Shown piece after piece: positions 22,264 through 31,561 of a DNA stretch of 64,000 nt. The stretch lies in assembly GCA_020633205.1 (NCBI GenBank), contig JACKEB010000010.1:992001-1056000 (forward strand). The letters run 5' to 3'. A program made the position numbers and the translations under genes. Position 1 is the stretch's first letter; each line of letters begins with the position of its first letter. The stretch comes from Polyangiaceae bacterium. GTDB lineage: Bacteria; Myxococcota_A; Polyangia; Polyangiales; Polyangiaceae. The notes beneath the pieces were generated by a model that saw nothing but the letters and a program-made list of their open reading frames with translations, did not search any database and was not told the DNA's origin.

Positions 22264-24192
22264 ATGCGTGGACGGAAGCTCCGATACCTAGGCTTTGTTA
22301 GCGTTCTGCTGTGCTCTTGCGTCGTGGCGTGCGCCGCGAGCAACGACGCGTCACCGCAAGGAAACGGCGGCAGCGGCGCGAGCTCAGGCTCTGGCCCAGG
22401 CGGTGGCGCGAACGGTGGCACCAGTGGGGCGAGCGGGAGCGGCGGGAGCGGCGGCTCCGGAGGAAGCGTGGAGAACCCGCCAGTTGAGTGTAGCGGCAGC
22501 GAGACCGACGCTGGGGGCTTCACCTTCATCGAGCTGGCGAAGTGGAAAGACAACGCGAAGGCGGCGTATTCGATGATTCACGACGATGCTTGCGGTCCCG
22601 GATTGCGCGGCATCGATCAACTCGCGGTACCCGCGCTGAACGCTCGCGGCTTGAAGGCCGGCATCGCGCCCTTCGTTCAAGCCTGCGAAGAAGGCCAGCT
22701 CTGGGACCTAGTCAAGCAAATCGAAGCCGCTGGTCACGAGATCGTCAACCACTCGTACACCCATCCGGAGATCTCGGTCGCGAACGCGCCCACCGAGGTG
22801 GTAGGCGCCAAGGCTGAGTTCGAGAAGTACACACAGAACCCCGTCACGTTCTACATCTTCCCCTTTGACTATTTCACCCCGGAAACGATATCGGCAGTTG
22901 GCAACGCAGGACACATCGGCGCGCGCGCGGGCAACCGCGATGACAACGATGGCTTCGACAACCCACCGATCAACAGCGCCGATCCAGGAAAGGACCTGGA
23001 GGTGGAGTTCGATGTCTGGCCGCGCACCTACTCCAAGTATGCCCTCTTCAAGGCGGAGGACATCCTCTCCGTCCATGTGTGGAACGCCATCGAGCGCGGC
23101 GGCTGGGCGCTACGCGAGTTCCACAGTGTGTCTCAAGAGGACGCGCCACCGACGGACGGCTCACAAGGCTTCGGCCCCGTCCCGCTGAAGACCTATGAAG
23201 CCCACCTCGACTTCCTGGTCGATGCCTACCGAGCGGGTGAAGTGTGGACCGCGACCCCCTCAACGGTCGTGCGCTATCGACACGCCCGCAGCGCTTGCAA
23301 GGCGAGCCTCAGCGGCAACACTTTGACCTACGACGCAACGGCCAGCGACTGCCAGCAGTTCGCCACGCCCGTGAGCGCGATCGTCAAGACAGGCAACGAC
23401 GTTGCGAGCCTGCAAGCGCTGCAAGGCGGAACTGCCATCGAAACCCGCAAGCTCGGCCCCGGTACGTTCAGCGTGACCGCCGACCCAACGCTTGGAGACG
23501 TCGAGCTCGCGGGATGTGCCGTGGACGGACCGACGGTCTCCAGCCAGAGCATCCCCACGAAGCCCGAGCCGGCAGCCAGTGTGTGCGACCTGCAGCAGGT
23601 CATCGGGAGTGGTTCCCCGGGGAACATGGACGACCTGGAAAGGGACTCGACGGAGTTCCAGGTGCTGCCGAACCCATCACAGGGCGACGGCCGGGACGGC
23701 ACCTGGTCTTGGTACCCACAGAACGTCGATGTCCAGCTCTACGCTGACGGGACGAACCACGTCCTGCGCTATGCGGGGAGCAACTTGGGGGCGTGGACCG
23801 GGGTCACCCTCGCGTTTCTCGGAGGTAACGGTGCAGGCGCTTGCTACGACGGGAGCGCCTACCAGGGCCTGCGCTTCAAGATCAAAGGCAGCGTCAACAC
23901 CAGCGATGAGCTGAATGGCAAAGCGATCGTCAGTCTGGTCACCGCCGAAACCCAAACTCGAGTCTATGGCGGTGATCTGAACGGCGAAGGCGGCCATTTC
24001 AACAAGCAGATCGCGGTGACCTCAGCTTGGCAGACCGTCGAAATCCGCTGGAGCGACTTTGACAAGCCGACGTGGGGCCCCACCACAGCCTTGAGCGCAG
24101 TCGCCGTGAAGAAGCTGCAAGCCATTGACTGGGGCATCAGCGACAAGGCAACCGCTTTCGAGCTGTTCATCGACGACGTCGAGCTGTTCTGA
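22264..24192 (+). CDS. Polysaccharide deacetylase lipoprotein with C-terminal carbohydrate-binding-like domain
   Basis: Encodes 642 residues. A signal peptide ends in VVAC (Cys23), followed by a Gly/Ser spacer (30-78). The NodB-type deacetylase domain (about 85-350) shows SMIHDD with the metal-binding Asp pair at 107-108 and NHSYTH with His163 and His167. Family members remove N- or O-acetyl groups from chitin, peptidoglycan or other glycans. The last 190 residues form a strand-rich domain (from LERDSTEFQVLPNP to FELFIDDVELF) resembling a carbohydrate-binding or CIA30-like beta-sandwich. It is probably anchored at the outer membrane and acts on extracellular glycan; the substrate is unknown. 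Confidence 0.85.
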   Translation: MRGRKLRYLGFVSVLLCSCVVACAASNDASPQGNGGSGASSGSGPGGGANGGTSGASGSGGSGGSGGSVENPPVECSGSETDAGGFTFIELAKWKDNAKAAYSMIHDDACGPGLRGIDQLAVPALNARGLKAGIAPFVQACEEGQLWDLVKQIEAAGHEIVNHSYTHPEISVANAPTEVVGAKAEFEKYTQNPVTFYIFPFDYFTPETISAVGNAGHIGARAGNRDDNDGFDNPPINSADPGKDLEVEFDVWPRTYSKYALFKAEDILSVHVWNAIERGGWALREFHSVSQEDAPPTDGSQGFGPVPLKTYEAHLDFLVDAYRAGEVWTATPSTVVRYRHARSACKASLSGNTLTYDATASDCQQFATPVSAIVKTGNDVASLQALQGGTAIETRKLGPGTFSVTADPTLGDVELAGCAVDGPTVSSQSIPTKPEPAASVCDLQQVIGSGSPGNMDDLERDSTEFQVLPNPSQGDGRDGTWSWYPQNVDVQLYADGTNHVLRYAGSNLGAWTGVTLAFLGGNGAGACYDGSAYQGLRFKIKGSVNTSDELNGKAIVSLVTAETQTRVYGGDLNGEGGHFNKQIAVTSAWQTVEIRWSDFDKPTWGPTTALSAVAVKKLQAIDWGISDKATAFELFIDDVELF

Positions 24193-24254
24193 GCGGGCCC
24201 CGGCTGCCTCGAAGTCCGGGAACGGAGCCCGATGTTAGCGAGTCACCGCGGGTA

Positions 24255-24506
24255 CTAGACCCGGGTGATTCGCTCCTCGTCGTGCCCGCCGTTGAGGATC
24301 GCTTGAATCTTCAACGCCCGCCCGACGGCCTCATATAGACCTCCGCGCGGAATCAACGCATTGGCGAATCGCAGTTGATCGTCCGCGCAATCGAGCTTCT
24401 CGAGGCCCGCTTCGGACATCGTCTTGGCCACCACGTCGAGGGCGGTCTTCTTGCCCAAGACCTGGGCTAGCTTCTGGGTGACGGTATCGCGTCCAATCAT
24501 GTTCAT
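24255..24506 (-). CDS. Small protein coupled to diiron oxygenase, 83 aa
   Basis: Encodes 83 residues starting MNMIGRDTVTQKLAQVLGKK, mostly helical, no membrane segment. Its ATG overlaps the stop of the diiron gene by four bases (ATGA), so the two are almost certainly made together. The composition suggests a small helical partner or regulatory subunit. Not recognised. Confidence 0.65.
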   Translation of the reverse strand: MNMIGRDTVTQKLAQVLGKKTALDVVAKTMSEAGLEKLDCADDQLRFANALIPRGGLYEAVGRALKIQAILNGGHDEERITRV

Positions 24507-25453
24507 GCGAAGTGGGCGACTCTTGCCTCGACACGGGCTGCGCCCTCGGGACTCATGTCCTTGAGAGCTCCCACGAACATGGGACTCGTCATGCCGTACC
24601 AAACGAACGTGCGCCGATAGCCTTGTAGCTGGCTTTGCACGATACGCTCGGTTTCTTCGCCACTAAAGCCGCTTTGATCAGCCGATTTTGCACGGCCAGT
24701 CGCTCGACCAAGACTGCGCACGTCCATCTCAGCCTGCTGAGCAAGCAAGCCGTCGAACGCGGTCAGGATGTCTAGGTAGTCATCGAAGGCTTGAGCTATC
24801 GCCTTGGGGTTCGCCAGCGCGACGAGCTTCGCTAGTTCGAGCGCGTCGATCTTCGCGTGCTGCGCTTCTTCGAGCCAGTGGTGCTTGAGGATGCTGGCGA
24901 AGAGTGGATCCATCTCCCGATTGTCCTTCACGCACTCGGTGTAGTGATGTTGTGTCATCAGCTCGATATGAAGCGTGATCATCATCACCGCGATCGGCGA
25001 CTTGCTGAGGATGACTTGGGCGACCTCAGCGGCAGACTCAAGCACTTCCGCTGGCGACGGGAAGTCACGGTCAAATGCCGCGCGGTAACGCTCGAAGAGG
25101 CGTTGGTGCTTGACCTCTTCATCAGCAAAGCGCACCAGAGCCCGAATCGCGTCGCGGTCCCCGAACATCTCGGCCTGCGCGTGCTGGACGACGGTTACCA
25201 AGATGTACTCTTCCACGAACGCGAAGAGGTTCAGGTACGCGTTGCCTGAGATCTGGTTCAACATCAGCGCGTCCTGGCTGGAGAGAAACGTCAGGCTCGA
25301 GTTCGGCACCAGGGCGTCAGGTAAGAAGGGTCGCGAGAAGTCGATCCGCGTGTCGGCTGGCATCACGTCATCCACGCGCCAGGCGGAGCGTTCCGAGTTC
25401 TTCACGCAGGTCGCGTAGTCGTAGTTGAACTTGAGCATCTCTGTCTCGATCAC
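24503..25453 (-). CDS. AurF-like diiron oxygenase / ferritin-like protein
   Basis: Encodes 316 residues of the ferritin-like diiron superfamily, closest in layout to AurF-type N-oxygenases. A four-helix carboxylate/histidine set is visible: Glu81/82 in FVEEY, DEEVKH with Glu113 and His116, Glu164 in HIELM, and LEEAQH with Glu196 and His199. AurF oxidises aryl amines to nitro compounds in natural-product pathways; other members hydroxylate or decarbonylate different substrates. No biosynthetic cluster surrounds it, and the only partner is the overlapping 83-residue gene. The substrate is open. Confidence 0.75.
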   Translation of the reverse strand: MIETEMLKFNYDYATCVKNSERSAWRVDDVMPADTRIDFSRPFLPDALVPNSSLTFLSSQDALMLNQISGNAYLNLFAFVEEYILVTVVQHAQAEMFGDRDAIRALVRFADEEVKHQRLFERYRAAFDRDFPSPAEVLESAAEVAQVILSKSPIAVMMITLHIELMTQHHYTECVKDNREMDPLFASILKHHWLEEAQHAKIDALELAKLVALANPKAIAQAFDDYLDILTAFDGLLAQQAEMDVRSLGRATGRAKSADQSGFSGEETERIVQSQLQGYRRTFVWYGMTSPMFVGALKDMSPEGAARVEARVAHFA

Positions 25454-25856
25454 GCGTCCCCCCCGAGTCGCAGCTGTCTCTTGAGTCTCGCCGGTCTATT
25501 GGTGGCGCACAACGCCTCGTCGAAGATTCACCCGCGGAAATTAGGTTGGCGAGCGTTGGAGCATCGAAAGTGCGCACATGTCTTCAGCTGTCCGCGGCTG
25601 CTACAGTCGCCCAATACAGCCCTGCTGCGCTGTCGCTCGCGGCCGTTCGACACCTGCGTCGAACGTCAGCCGACGACTCCGCACGCGTGCAAATCGCCTT
25701 CGATTTGCGGAAAACGCGCTCCTTTGGAGCTTAGAACAAACGCAGCGGAATCCCCCCGATTCGCTAGGGACACGGCATTGAATGCCGAGTCAACGGCTAG
25801 CGAAACCTAGCCTCCGCGGGTTGCGAATCCGCATGCGTTGGCGTTACCCAAGAGAC
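25454..25856 (+). promoter_or_regulatory. Hairpin-rich leader upstream of the MscS gene
   Basis: No convincing gene. From 25645 to 25812 six dyads follow one another: 25645-25664 (GTTCGAC/GTCGAAC), 25689-25708 (GCAAATCG/CGATTTGC), 25718-25730 (GCTCC/GGAGC), about 25744-25765 (bulged AGCGGAATC/GATTCGCT), 25773-25787 (CGGCAT/ATGCCG) and 25795-25812 (GGCTAG/CTAGCC). A seventh weak one follows near 25817. This could be a structured leader or a small RNA. Confidence 0.45.
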
Positions 25857-26699
25857 ATGGAAGGGATGGTCGCCGGACTGGCAAGCAAGTTGATAGATTG
25901 GTCAGCACGCATCGTCGGCGTGTTGATCGCGCTACTCATCGCGCTGCTGATTGCGCGCTGGTTGCAACGCGCGGTCGAGCGCGTGATGGAGAAACGTGGC
26001 GTAGACACGACGCTGCGTGGGTTCGTTGGCGCGCTGGTACGTTACACGGTACTCACAACAGCTATTGTCAGCTGCCTCGGTGTGTTCGGCATCCAAACCA
26101 CGAGCATCGCTGCTGTCCTTGGTTCCGCGGGGCTCGCGCTCGGCCTGGCGTTTCAAGGTACGCTCAGCAACTTCGCCGCAGGGGTGATGTTGCTGATGTT
26201 CAGACCCTTCAAGGTAGACGACGTGATTCTAGTCAGCGGCACCACGGGCAAGGTGACGCGCATCGACTTGTTTACTACCGACCTCGTCACCGGCGACAAC
26301 CGCAAGATCATCGTCCCGAACAAGAACGTCTTCGGGAACACCATCGAGAACCTAACGGCGCTTGATACCCGACGGGTGGACGTCGAGGTCGGAGTGGACT
26401 ACGGCGGCGACATCGACGTCACGAGGGAGACGCTCGAGACAGCTGCACGCGAGGTGGCACTCGTGCTCGATGAGCCAGCTCCTCACGCCGTGCTGACCGG
26501 ACTCGGCGCGTCGAGCGTGGACTGGTCGTTGCGCTGCTGGTGCAAGACGGCAGACTACTGGTCGGTGCGCGAGGCCTTGATCCGCGCGGCAAAGCAAGCG
26601 CTCGACGCGAAGCAACTCGGCATCCCCTTCCCCCAGGTCGACGTTCACCTGGACGAGCCCGCTCTCAATGCGCTGACAAAGAAGCAAACGCCGAGCTGA
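25857..26699 (+). CDS. MscS-family mechanosensitive ion channel
   Basis: Encodes 280 residues from the ATG at 25857. Three N-terminal membrane helices lead into the pore helix (SIAAVLGSAGLALGLAFQGT, then LSNFAAGVMLL), the small-residue-rich TM3 signature of MscS. The cytoplasmic beta domain follows with FRPFKVDDVI, GKVTRIDLFTT and VPNKNVFGNTIENL. Length matches the small MscS type (286 in E. coli). It releases solutes under hypo-osmotic shock. An in-frame ATG at 25833 is an alternative start. The 400-bp leader is unusually hairpin-rich. Confidence 0.92.
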   Translation: MEGMVAGLASKLIDWSARIVGVLIALLIALLIARWLQRAVERVMEKRGVDTTLRGFVGALVRYTVLTTAIVSCLGVFGIQTTSIAAVLGSAGLALGLAFQGTLSNFAAGVMLLMFRPFKVDDVILVSGTTGKVTRIDLFTTDLVTGDNRKIIVPNKNVFGNTIENLTALDTRRVDVEVGVDYGGDIDVTRETLETAAREVALVLDEPAPHAVLTGLGASSVDWSLRCWCKTADYWSVREALIRAAKQALDAKQLGIPFPQVDVHLDEPALNALTKKQTPS

Positions 26700-26702
26700 A
26701 AC

Positions 26703-26720
26703 ACCGGCCCCTGGGCCGGT
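26703..26720 (+). terminator. Hairpin after the MscS gene
   Basis: ACCGGCCC and GGGCCGGT form a perfect 8-bp stem four bases after the stop. No T-run follows, so termination is uncertain. The remaining sequence to glnB at 27007 shows no gene and no clear sigma-54 promoter. Confidence 0.45.
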
Positions 26721-27006
26721 TCAGCTCGGCTGCGATCTCACTCAGAGCGGAATCGAGGGCGCTCCAGAGGCACCTCCAGACGCCAAATCAGCGTTCTTAC
26801 CGCGGTGAATTGGATGCGAAACATTCGCGAAACCTTCGCACGGGTACTCCCGGGGCACGGCGAAACTCATCGAGTCAGCCGACGCGCATAGTAGGCCGGT
26901 CCTTCGCTGAACCACACAGCTTGGCCGGTCGGATCCAAGGCAGTAGCACTCAGTTCGTCTCTCCCTGGAGGCGGTGCGGAGGGGCTGCTCTCGCCGGGAG
27001 AGTCAG

Positions 27007-27345
27007 ATGAAAAAGGTCGAAGCGATCATCAAGCCGTTCAAGCTGGACGAAGTCAAAGACGCGCTCAGCGAAGTCGGCATCCAGGGTATGACCGTCACCG
27101 AAGTCAAAGGCTTCGGGCGCACTGGCGGCAAGAAGGAAGTCTACCGGGGCTCTGCTTACGTCGTGGACTTCGTTCCTAAGGTGAAGGTGGAGATTGTCAT
27201 TCCCGACGCTCTCACTCACCAGGTCATCGACGCCATCGAAAAGGCAGCAAAGACCGGTCGCATTGGTGACGGCAAGATTTTCGTCAGCCCGATCGATGAT
27301 GCCGTGCGCATTCGCACCGGCGAGCGCGGCGACGAAGCGATCTGA
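27007..27345 (+). CDS. glnB: Nitrogen regulatory protein P-II
   Basis: Encodes 112 residues from MKKVEAIIKPFKLDEVKDAL, a canonical P-II protein. The T loop reads KEVYRGSAYVVDFVPK with Tyr51, the usual uridylylation site. The B loop is present as KTGRIGDGKIFV and the C-loop as RTGERGDEAI. P-II senses ATP/ADP, 2-oxoglutarate and glutamine and adjusts glutamine synthetase and ammonium transport. It precedes glnA by 259 bases, in the same direction. GlnB and GlnK cannot be told apart with certainty. Confidence 0.95.
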   Translation: MKKVEAIIKPFKLDEVKDALSEVGIQGMTVTEVKGFGRTGGKKEVYRGSAYVVDFVPKVKVEIVIPDALTHQVIDAIEKAAKTGRIGDGKIFVSPIDDAVRIRTGERGDEAI

Positions 27346-27402
27346 CGCTCACTCTCAATCAACGGCTGCAACCGACAGCTGCAGCTGATAGCCGCACGGA
27401 AA

Positions 27403-27573
27403 TTGGCCTCTAAAGGCCAAAACAATGCGCCAGGCGCGGCACCTCGCTCCGCCTGGCAAAACCACGTCATACGCGCGTCACACGACGCGCACAAAACCAT
27501 TCCACGAGCGGGTTGGCGCCCCTTGACGCCACCTAACCACACCCGCAAAAGTGGCGCTCCCTCGAGCGCCACT
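27403..27573 (+). promoter_or_regulatory. Three hairpins between glnB and glnA
   Basis: Perfect dyads occur at 27403-27420 (TTGGCC/GGCCAA), 27429-27457 (GCCAGGCG/CGCCTGGC) and 27550-27573 (AGTGGCGCTC/GAGCGCCACT, CCTC loop). The last lies 31 bases before the glnA start. They may attenuate, process or stabilise the glnB-glnA transcript. No T-runs follow them. Confidence 0.55.
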
Positions 27574-27604
27574 ACTCGAGCATAGGGTAAGGAGCACACT
27601 GCAA

Positions 27605-29017
<1,413 letters not shown>

Positions 29018-29040
29018 TCGATCCGTTCGAACAGCGTACG

Positions 29041-29072
29041 AAGCCCTCGAGACTCAGGTCTCGAGGGCTTTT
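29041..29072 (+). terminator. Intrinsic terminator of glnA
   Basis: AAGCCCTCGAGAC, loop TCAG and GTCTCGAGGGCTT form a perfect 13-bp stem ending in TTTT. Confidence 0.9.
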
Positions 29073-29115
29073 GCGCTTTAGGGACCGCATGCGCTAGCCC
29101 CAGCTTCCTCGCTAG

Positions 29116-29141
29116 TTTTTTTCTTTTTTTGGGGGGGGAGG
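29116..29141 (+). repeat. T-run/G-run intergenic motif, copy 2
   Basis: T7-C-T7-G8-AGG lies between the 3' ends of glnA and the phosphofructokinase gene. It is the longest copy of this recurring motif. Confidence 0.6.
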
Positions 29142-29185
29142 CCAACATTTCCGCGCGACAACTCGATGCCTGCGGCGTTTCGACC

Positions 29186-30340
29186 TCAACCGAAGCGGCG
29201 CGCCGGCGGCGGGGGCAGCGTTCCGTCCACGAAAGTCCCCACCGGTTCGTCCCCGAAGCAGATCCCCAGATCACGTCCGGTGCGTAGCGTGTCGGAGTCC
29301 ATGCTCACGGTGCGAATCTTGCCAGACACCTCTTCCAGGGGAGTCAACTCGATCTCTCCACGGCGGATGCTCACCATGCCGCTACGGTCCGTTTCCGCAA
29401 GGTACTTCGTCGCTGCCGTGCCCAAGCGCAAACTGAGGATGCGGTCTTGGGTCACCGGGCTGCCGCCGCGCTGCAGGTGACCGAGCACCAAGCTGCGGGT
29501 CTCTTTGCCAGTGCGCAGGCCAATTTGTTCAGCAACCTGTTCCGCGATGCCTCCGAGCTGCGCGTGTTCAGAGAACTCCCCTTTCGCCGCCTTGAAGCGC
29601 ATCTCTCCCCCCCTGGGACGAGCCCCTTCGGCGACGACGACGATTGAGAAGTGACGCCCCCGCGCCTCCCGACGCATGATCTTCTCGCAGACCCGTTCGA
29701 TGTCGAACTCGATCTCTGGGATCAAGATGACGTCAGCACTGCCAGCGAGCCCAGCGTAGAGCGCGATCCATCCCGCGTAGCGCCCCATGAGTTCGACCAC
29801 CATCACTCGCTCATGGGCCTGAGCCGTCGAGTGCAGCTTGTCGAGGGCATCCGTCGCGGTGTTCACCGCCGTCTGAAAGCCGAAGGTGACGTCCGTCCCG
29901 GCGAGGTCATTGTCGATCGTCTTTGGCACCCCGATAACGCGGGGTAAGCCTTGGCCAAGCAAGCGATGCGCCAGGCGCAAGGAGCCGTCTCCGCCAATTG
30001 CGATCAGAGCATCGAAGCCGAGGTTGTTGAAACGCTCGACCAGCCTGTCTGAGACGTCCCTCGCCTCGAGCTTGCCATTGACCGACACTGGGTAGGAAAA
30101 CGGGTCACCGCGATTCGTGCTGCCTAGGATGGTCCCGCCGAGGTGTGTGATGCCTCGCACCGATCGGCGATCGAGTCGCACCAGGCCGTCCGGGTCGTCC
30201 TCAATCAGGCCACGATAGCCGTGACGAATTCCCCACACCTCCCAACCTCTCCACAAGGCGCTGATCACGACGGCGCGGATGACAGCGTTGAGTCCAGGCG
30301 CGTCTCCCCCGCCGGTGTTGATGGCGATCTTCCGAATCAT
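29186..30340 (-). CDS. pfkA: 6-phosphofructokinase (ATP-type active site)
   Basis: Encodes 384 residues from the ATG at 30340. It phosphorylates fructose 6-phosphate in glycolysis. GGGDAPGLNAVIRA binds nucleotide; IGGDGS carries Gly at the position that is Asp in PPi-dependent enzymes, so ATP use is predicted. PKTIDND holds the catalytic Asp, with Lys in place of the Gly found in E. coli PfkA, as in the longer group III enzymes. MGRYAGW, PEIEF and GHLQRGGSP complete the sugar-phosphate site. It is longer than E. coli PfkA (320). Its start faces the next gene with only 26 bases between. Confidence 0.92.
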   Translation of the reverse strand: MIRKIAINTGGGDAPGLNAVIRAVVISALWRGWEVWGIRHGYRGLIEDDPDGLVRLDRRSVRGITHLGGTILGSTNRGDPFSYPVSVNGKLEARDVSDRLVERFNNLGFDALIAIGGDGSLRLAHRLLGQGLPRVIGVPKTIDNDLAGTDVTFGFQTAVNTATDALDKLHSTAQAHERVMVVELMGRYAGWIALYAGLAGSADVILIPEIEFDIERVCEKIMRREARGRHFSIVVVAEGARPRGGEMRFKAAKGEFSEHAQLGGIAEQVAEQIGLRTGKETRSLVLGHLQRGGSPVTQDRILSLRLGTAATKYLAETDRSGMVSIRRGEIELTPLEEVSGKIRTVSMDSDTLRTGRDLGICFGDEPVGTFVDGTLPPPPARRFG

Positions 30341-30366
30341 GGCCGTCGATGGTAGCGGAAGGGACG

Positions 30367-31416
30367 ATGACGCGAGCCCCGTTGTGCCTGGGAACCTACC
30401 CGACACCGCTCGAGCGCGTGCTCGTCACCCAAGATGGTCGCGGCGAGCTTTGGCTCAAAGACGATAGCGTGACGAGCCCGGTGTACGGCGGCAACAAGGT
30501 ACGCAAGCTCGAGCATTTGCTCGCGGAAGCGACGGCACGAGACGCGCGCCGATTACTGACCTTTGGTGCGGCGGGCAGTCACCACGTCTACGCAACGAGT
30601 CTGTTTGGGCTGCAGCAAGGCTTTGATGTCAGAGCGGTCTTGTTCCCTCAACCTTGGAGCGAGCATGCAGAGCAGATGCTGCGTGCGACGCTGGCTTCGG
30701 GCGCCGACTGCGTGGCAAGTCCGGCTGGCCCGACCGCGATCCCACGAGTGCTGCGCGCCTGGGGTCGCAAAACCTTCATGATCCCGCCTGGCGGTTCGTC
30801 TCAAGTGGGCTGTCGCGGCTACGTCACGGCCGCCGCGGAGTTGTGCACGCAGCTGCACACGCGAGAGCTCGGCCACTTCGATGAGCTCGTAGTTTCCAGC
30901 GGGTCGTGTGGCACCGCGGCCGGGCTGATCGTCGGTTTGGCGGGCGCTGGCGCGCCTACTCGGGTCATCGCGGCGCCGGTCGCTGAACCAGCCTGGGGGA
31001 TGCGCCTACTCTTGCACGAGCTCGTGCGACGAAACGGCCTGAGGCACGGGGGAGCGTTCGGTGTGGATTCACGACACACCGGCCGCGGATACGGCTATCC
31101 AAGCCCCGGCGGACAAGGTTCGTTCACGTATTCGGAAAAAATTGGACTCACAACGGATCCGACCTACACCGCGAAGGCTTTTGCCACCGCTCTCAGTCGT
31201 TTGGACCGAGGTTGGCTCACGGATGGCTCAGGAACCCCCACGTTCTTGCGGGCAGATCCCCTACAGAACGCCCGTCGAGAGGACGAAACACACAGCAGAT
31301 TTCGCGTGCTCTACTGGCATACTCTGGCGGCTCCGACTGGGGCCGCTCTACAACCCACGAACTTGTGGACCTCGCCACTGCCTACTGACTTCCAGCGCCT
31401 ATTGGTTCGCGTCTAA
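30367..31416 (+). CDS. PLP-dependent D-cysteine desulfhydrase / ACC deaminase family protein
   Basis: Encodes 349 residues from the ATG at 30367. The fold-type II PLP signature YGGNKVRKLEHLL puts the cofactor lysine at Lys44, and GAAGSHHVYATS and SSGSCGTAAGL supply the phosphate-binding loops. The family includes 1-aminocyclopropane-1-carboxylate deaminase and D-cysteine desulfhydrase; the two cannot be separated by eye. A GTG at 30349 is a possible earlier start, only eight bases from the divergent phosphofructokinase start, so the promoters of both genes must overlap coding sequence. Confidence 0.8.
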   Translation: MTRAPLCLGTYPTPLERVLVTQDGRGELWLKDDSVTSPVYGGNKVRKLEHLLAEATARDARRLLTFGAAGSHHVYATSLFGLQQGFDVRAVLFPQPWSEHAEQMLRATLASGADCVASPAGPTAIPRVLRAWGRKTFMIPPGGSSQVGCRGYVTAAAELCTQLHTRELGHFDELVVSSGSCGTAAGLIVGLAGAGAPTRVIAAPVAEPAWGMRLLLHELVRRNGLRHGGAFGVDSRHTGRGYGYPSPGGQGSFTYSEKIGLTTDPTYTAKAFATALSRLDRGWLTDGSGTPTFLRADPLQNARREDETHSRFRVLYWHTLAAPTGAALQPTNLWTSPLPTDFQRLLVRV

Positions 31417-31561
31417 GCTCTCTGGCCCCTAGGCAGACCAACCCGATCAAGCCTAGGTTCCAATTCCGGCTCGCTGACTCAAGCACACCGGGACAGCTCA
31501 CCTGTTCATTCGCGCCGTGCGATTCCGCCCAGTTGGGCGAGCCACCCCTTCGATCCCTCGA

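Noticed and set aside
26700..27006. Sigma-54 promoter upstream of glnB
   Set aside because: No GG-N10-GC element with the TGGCAC/TTGC context was found; the same holds upstream of amt.
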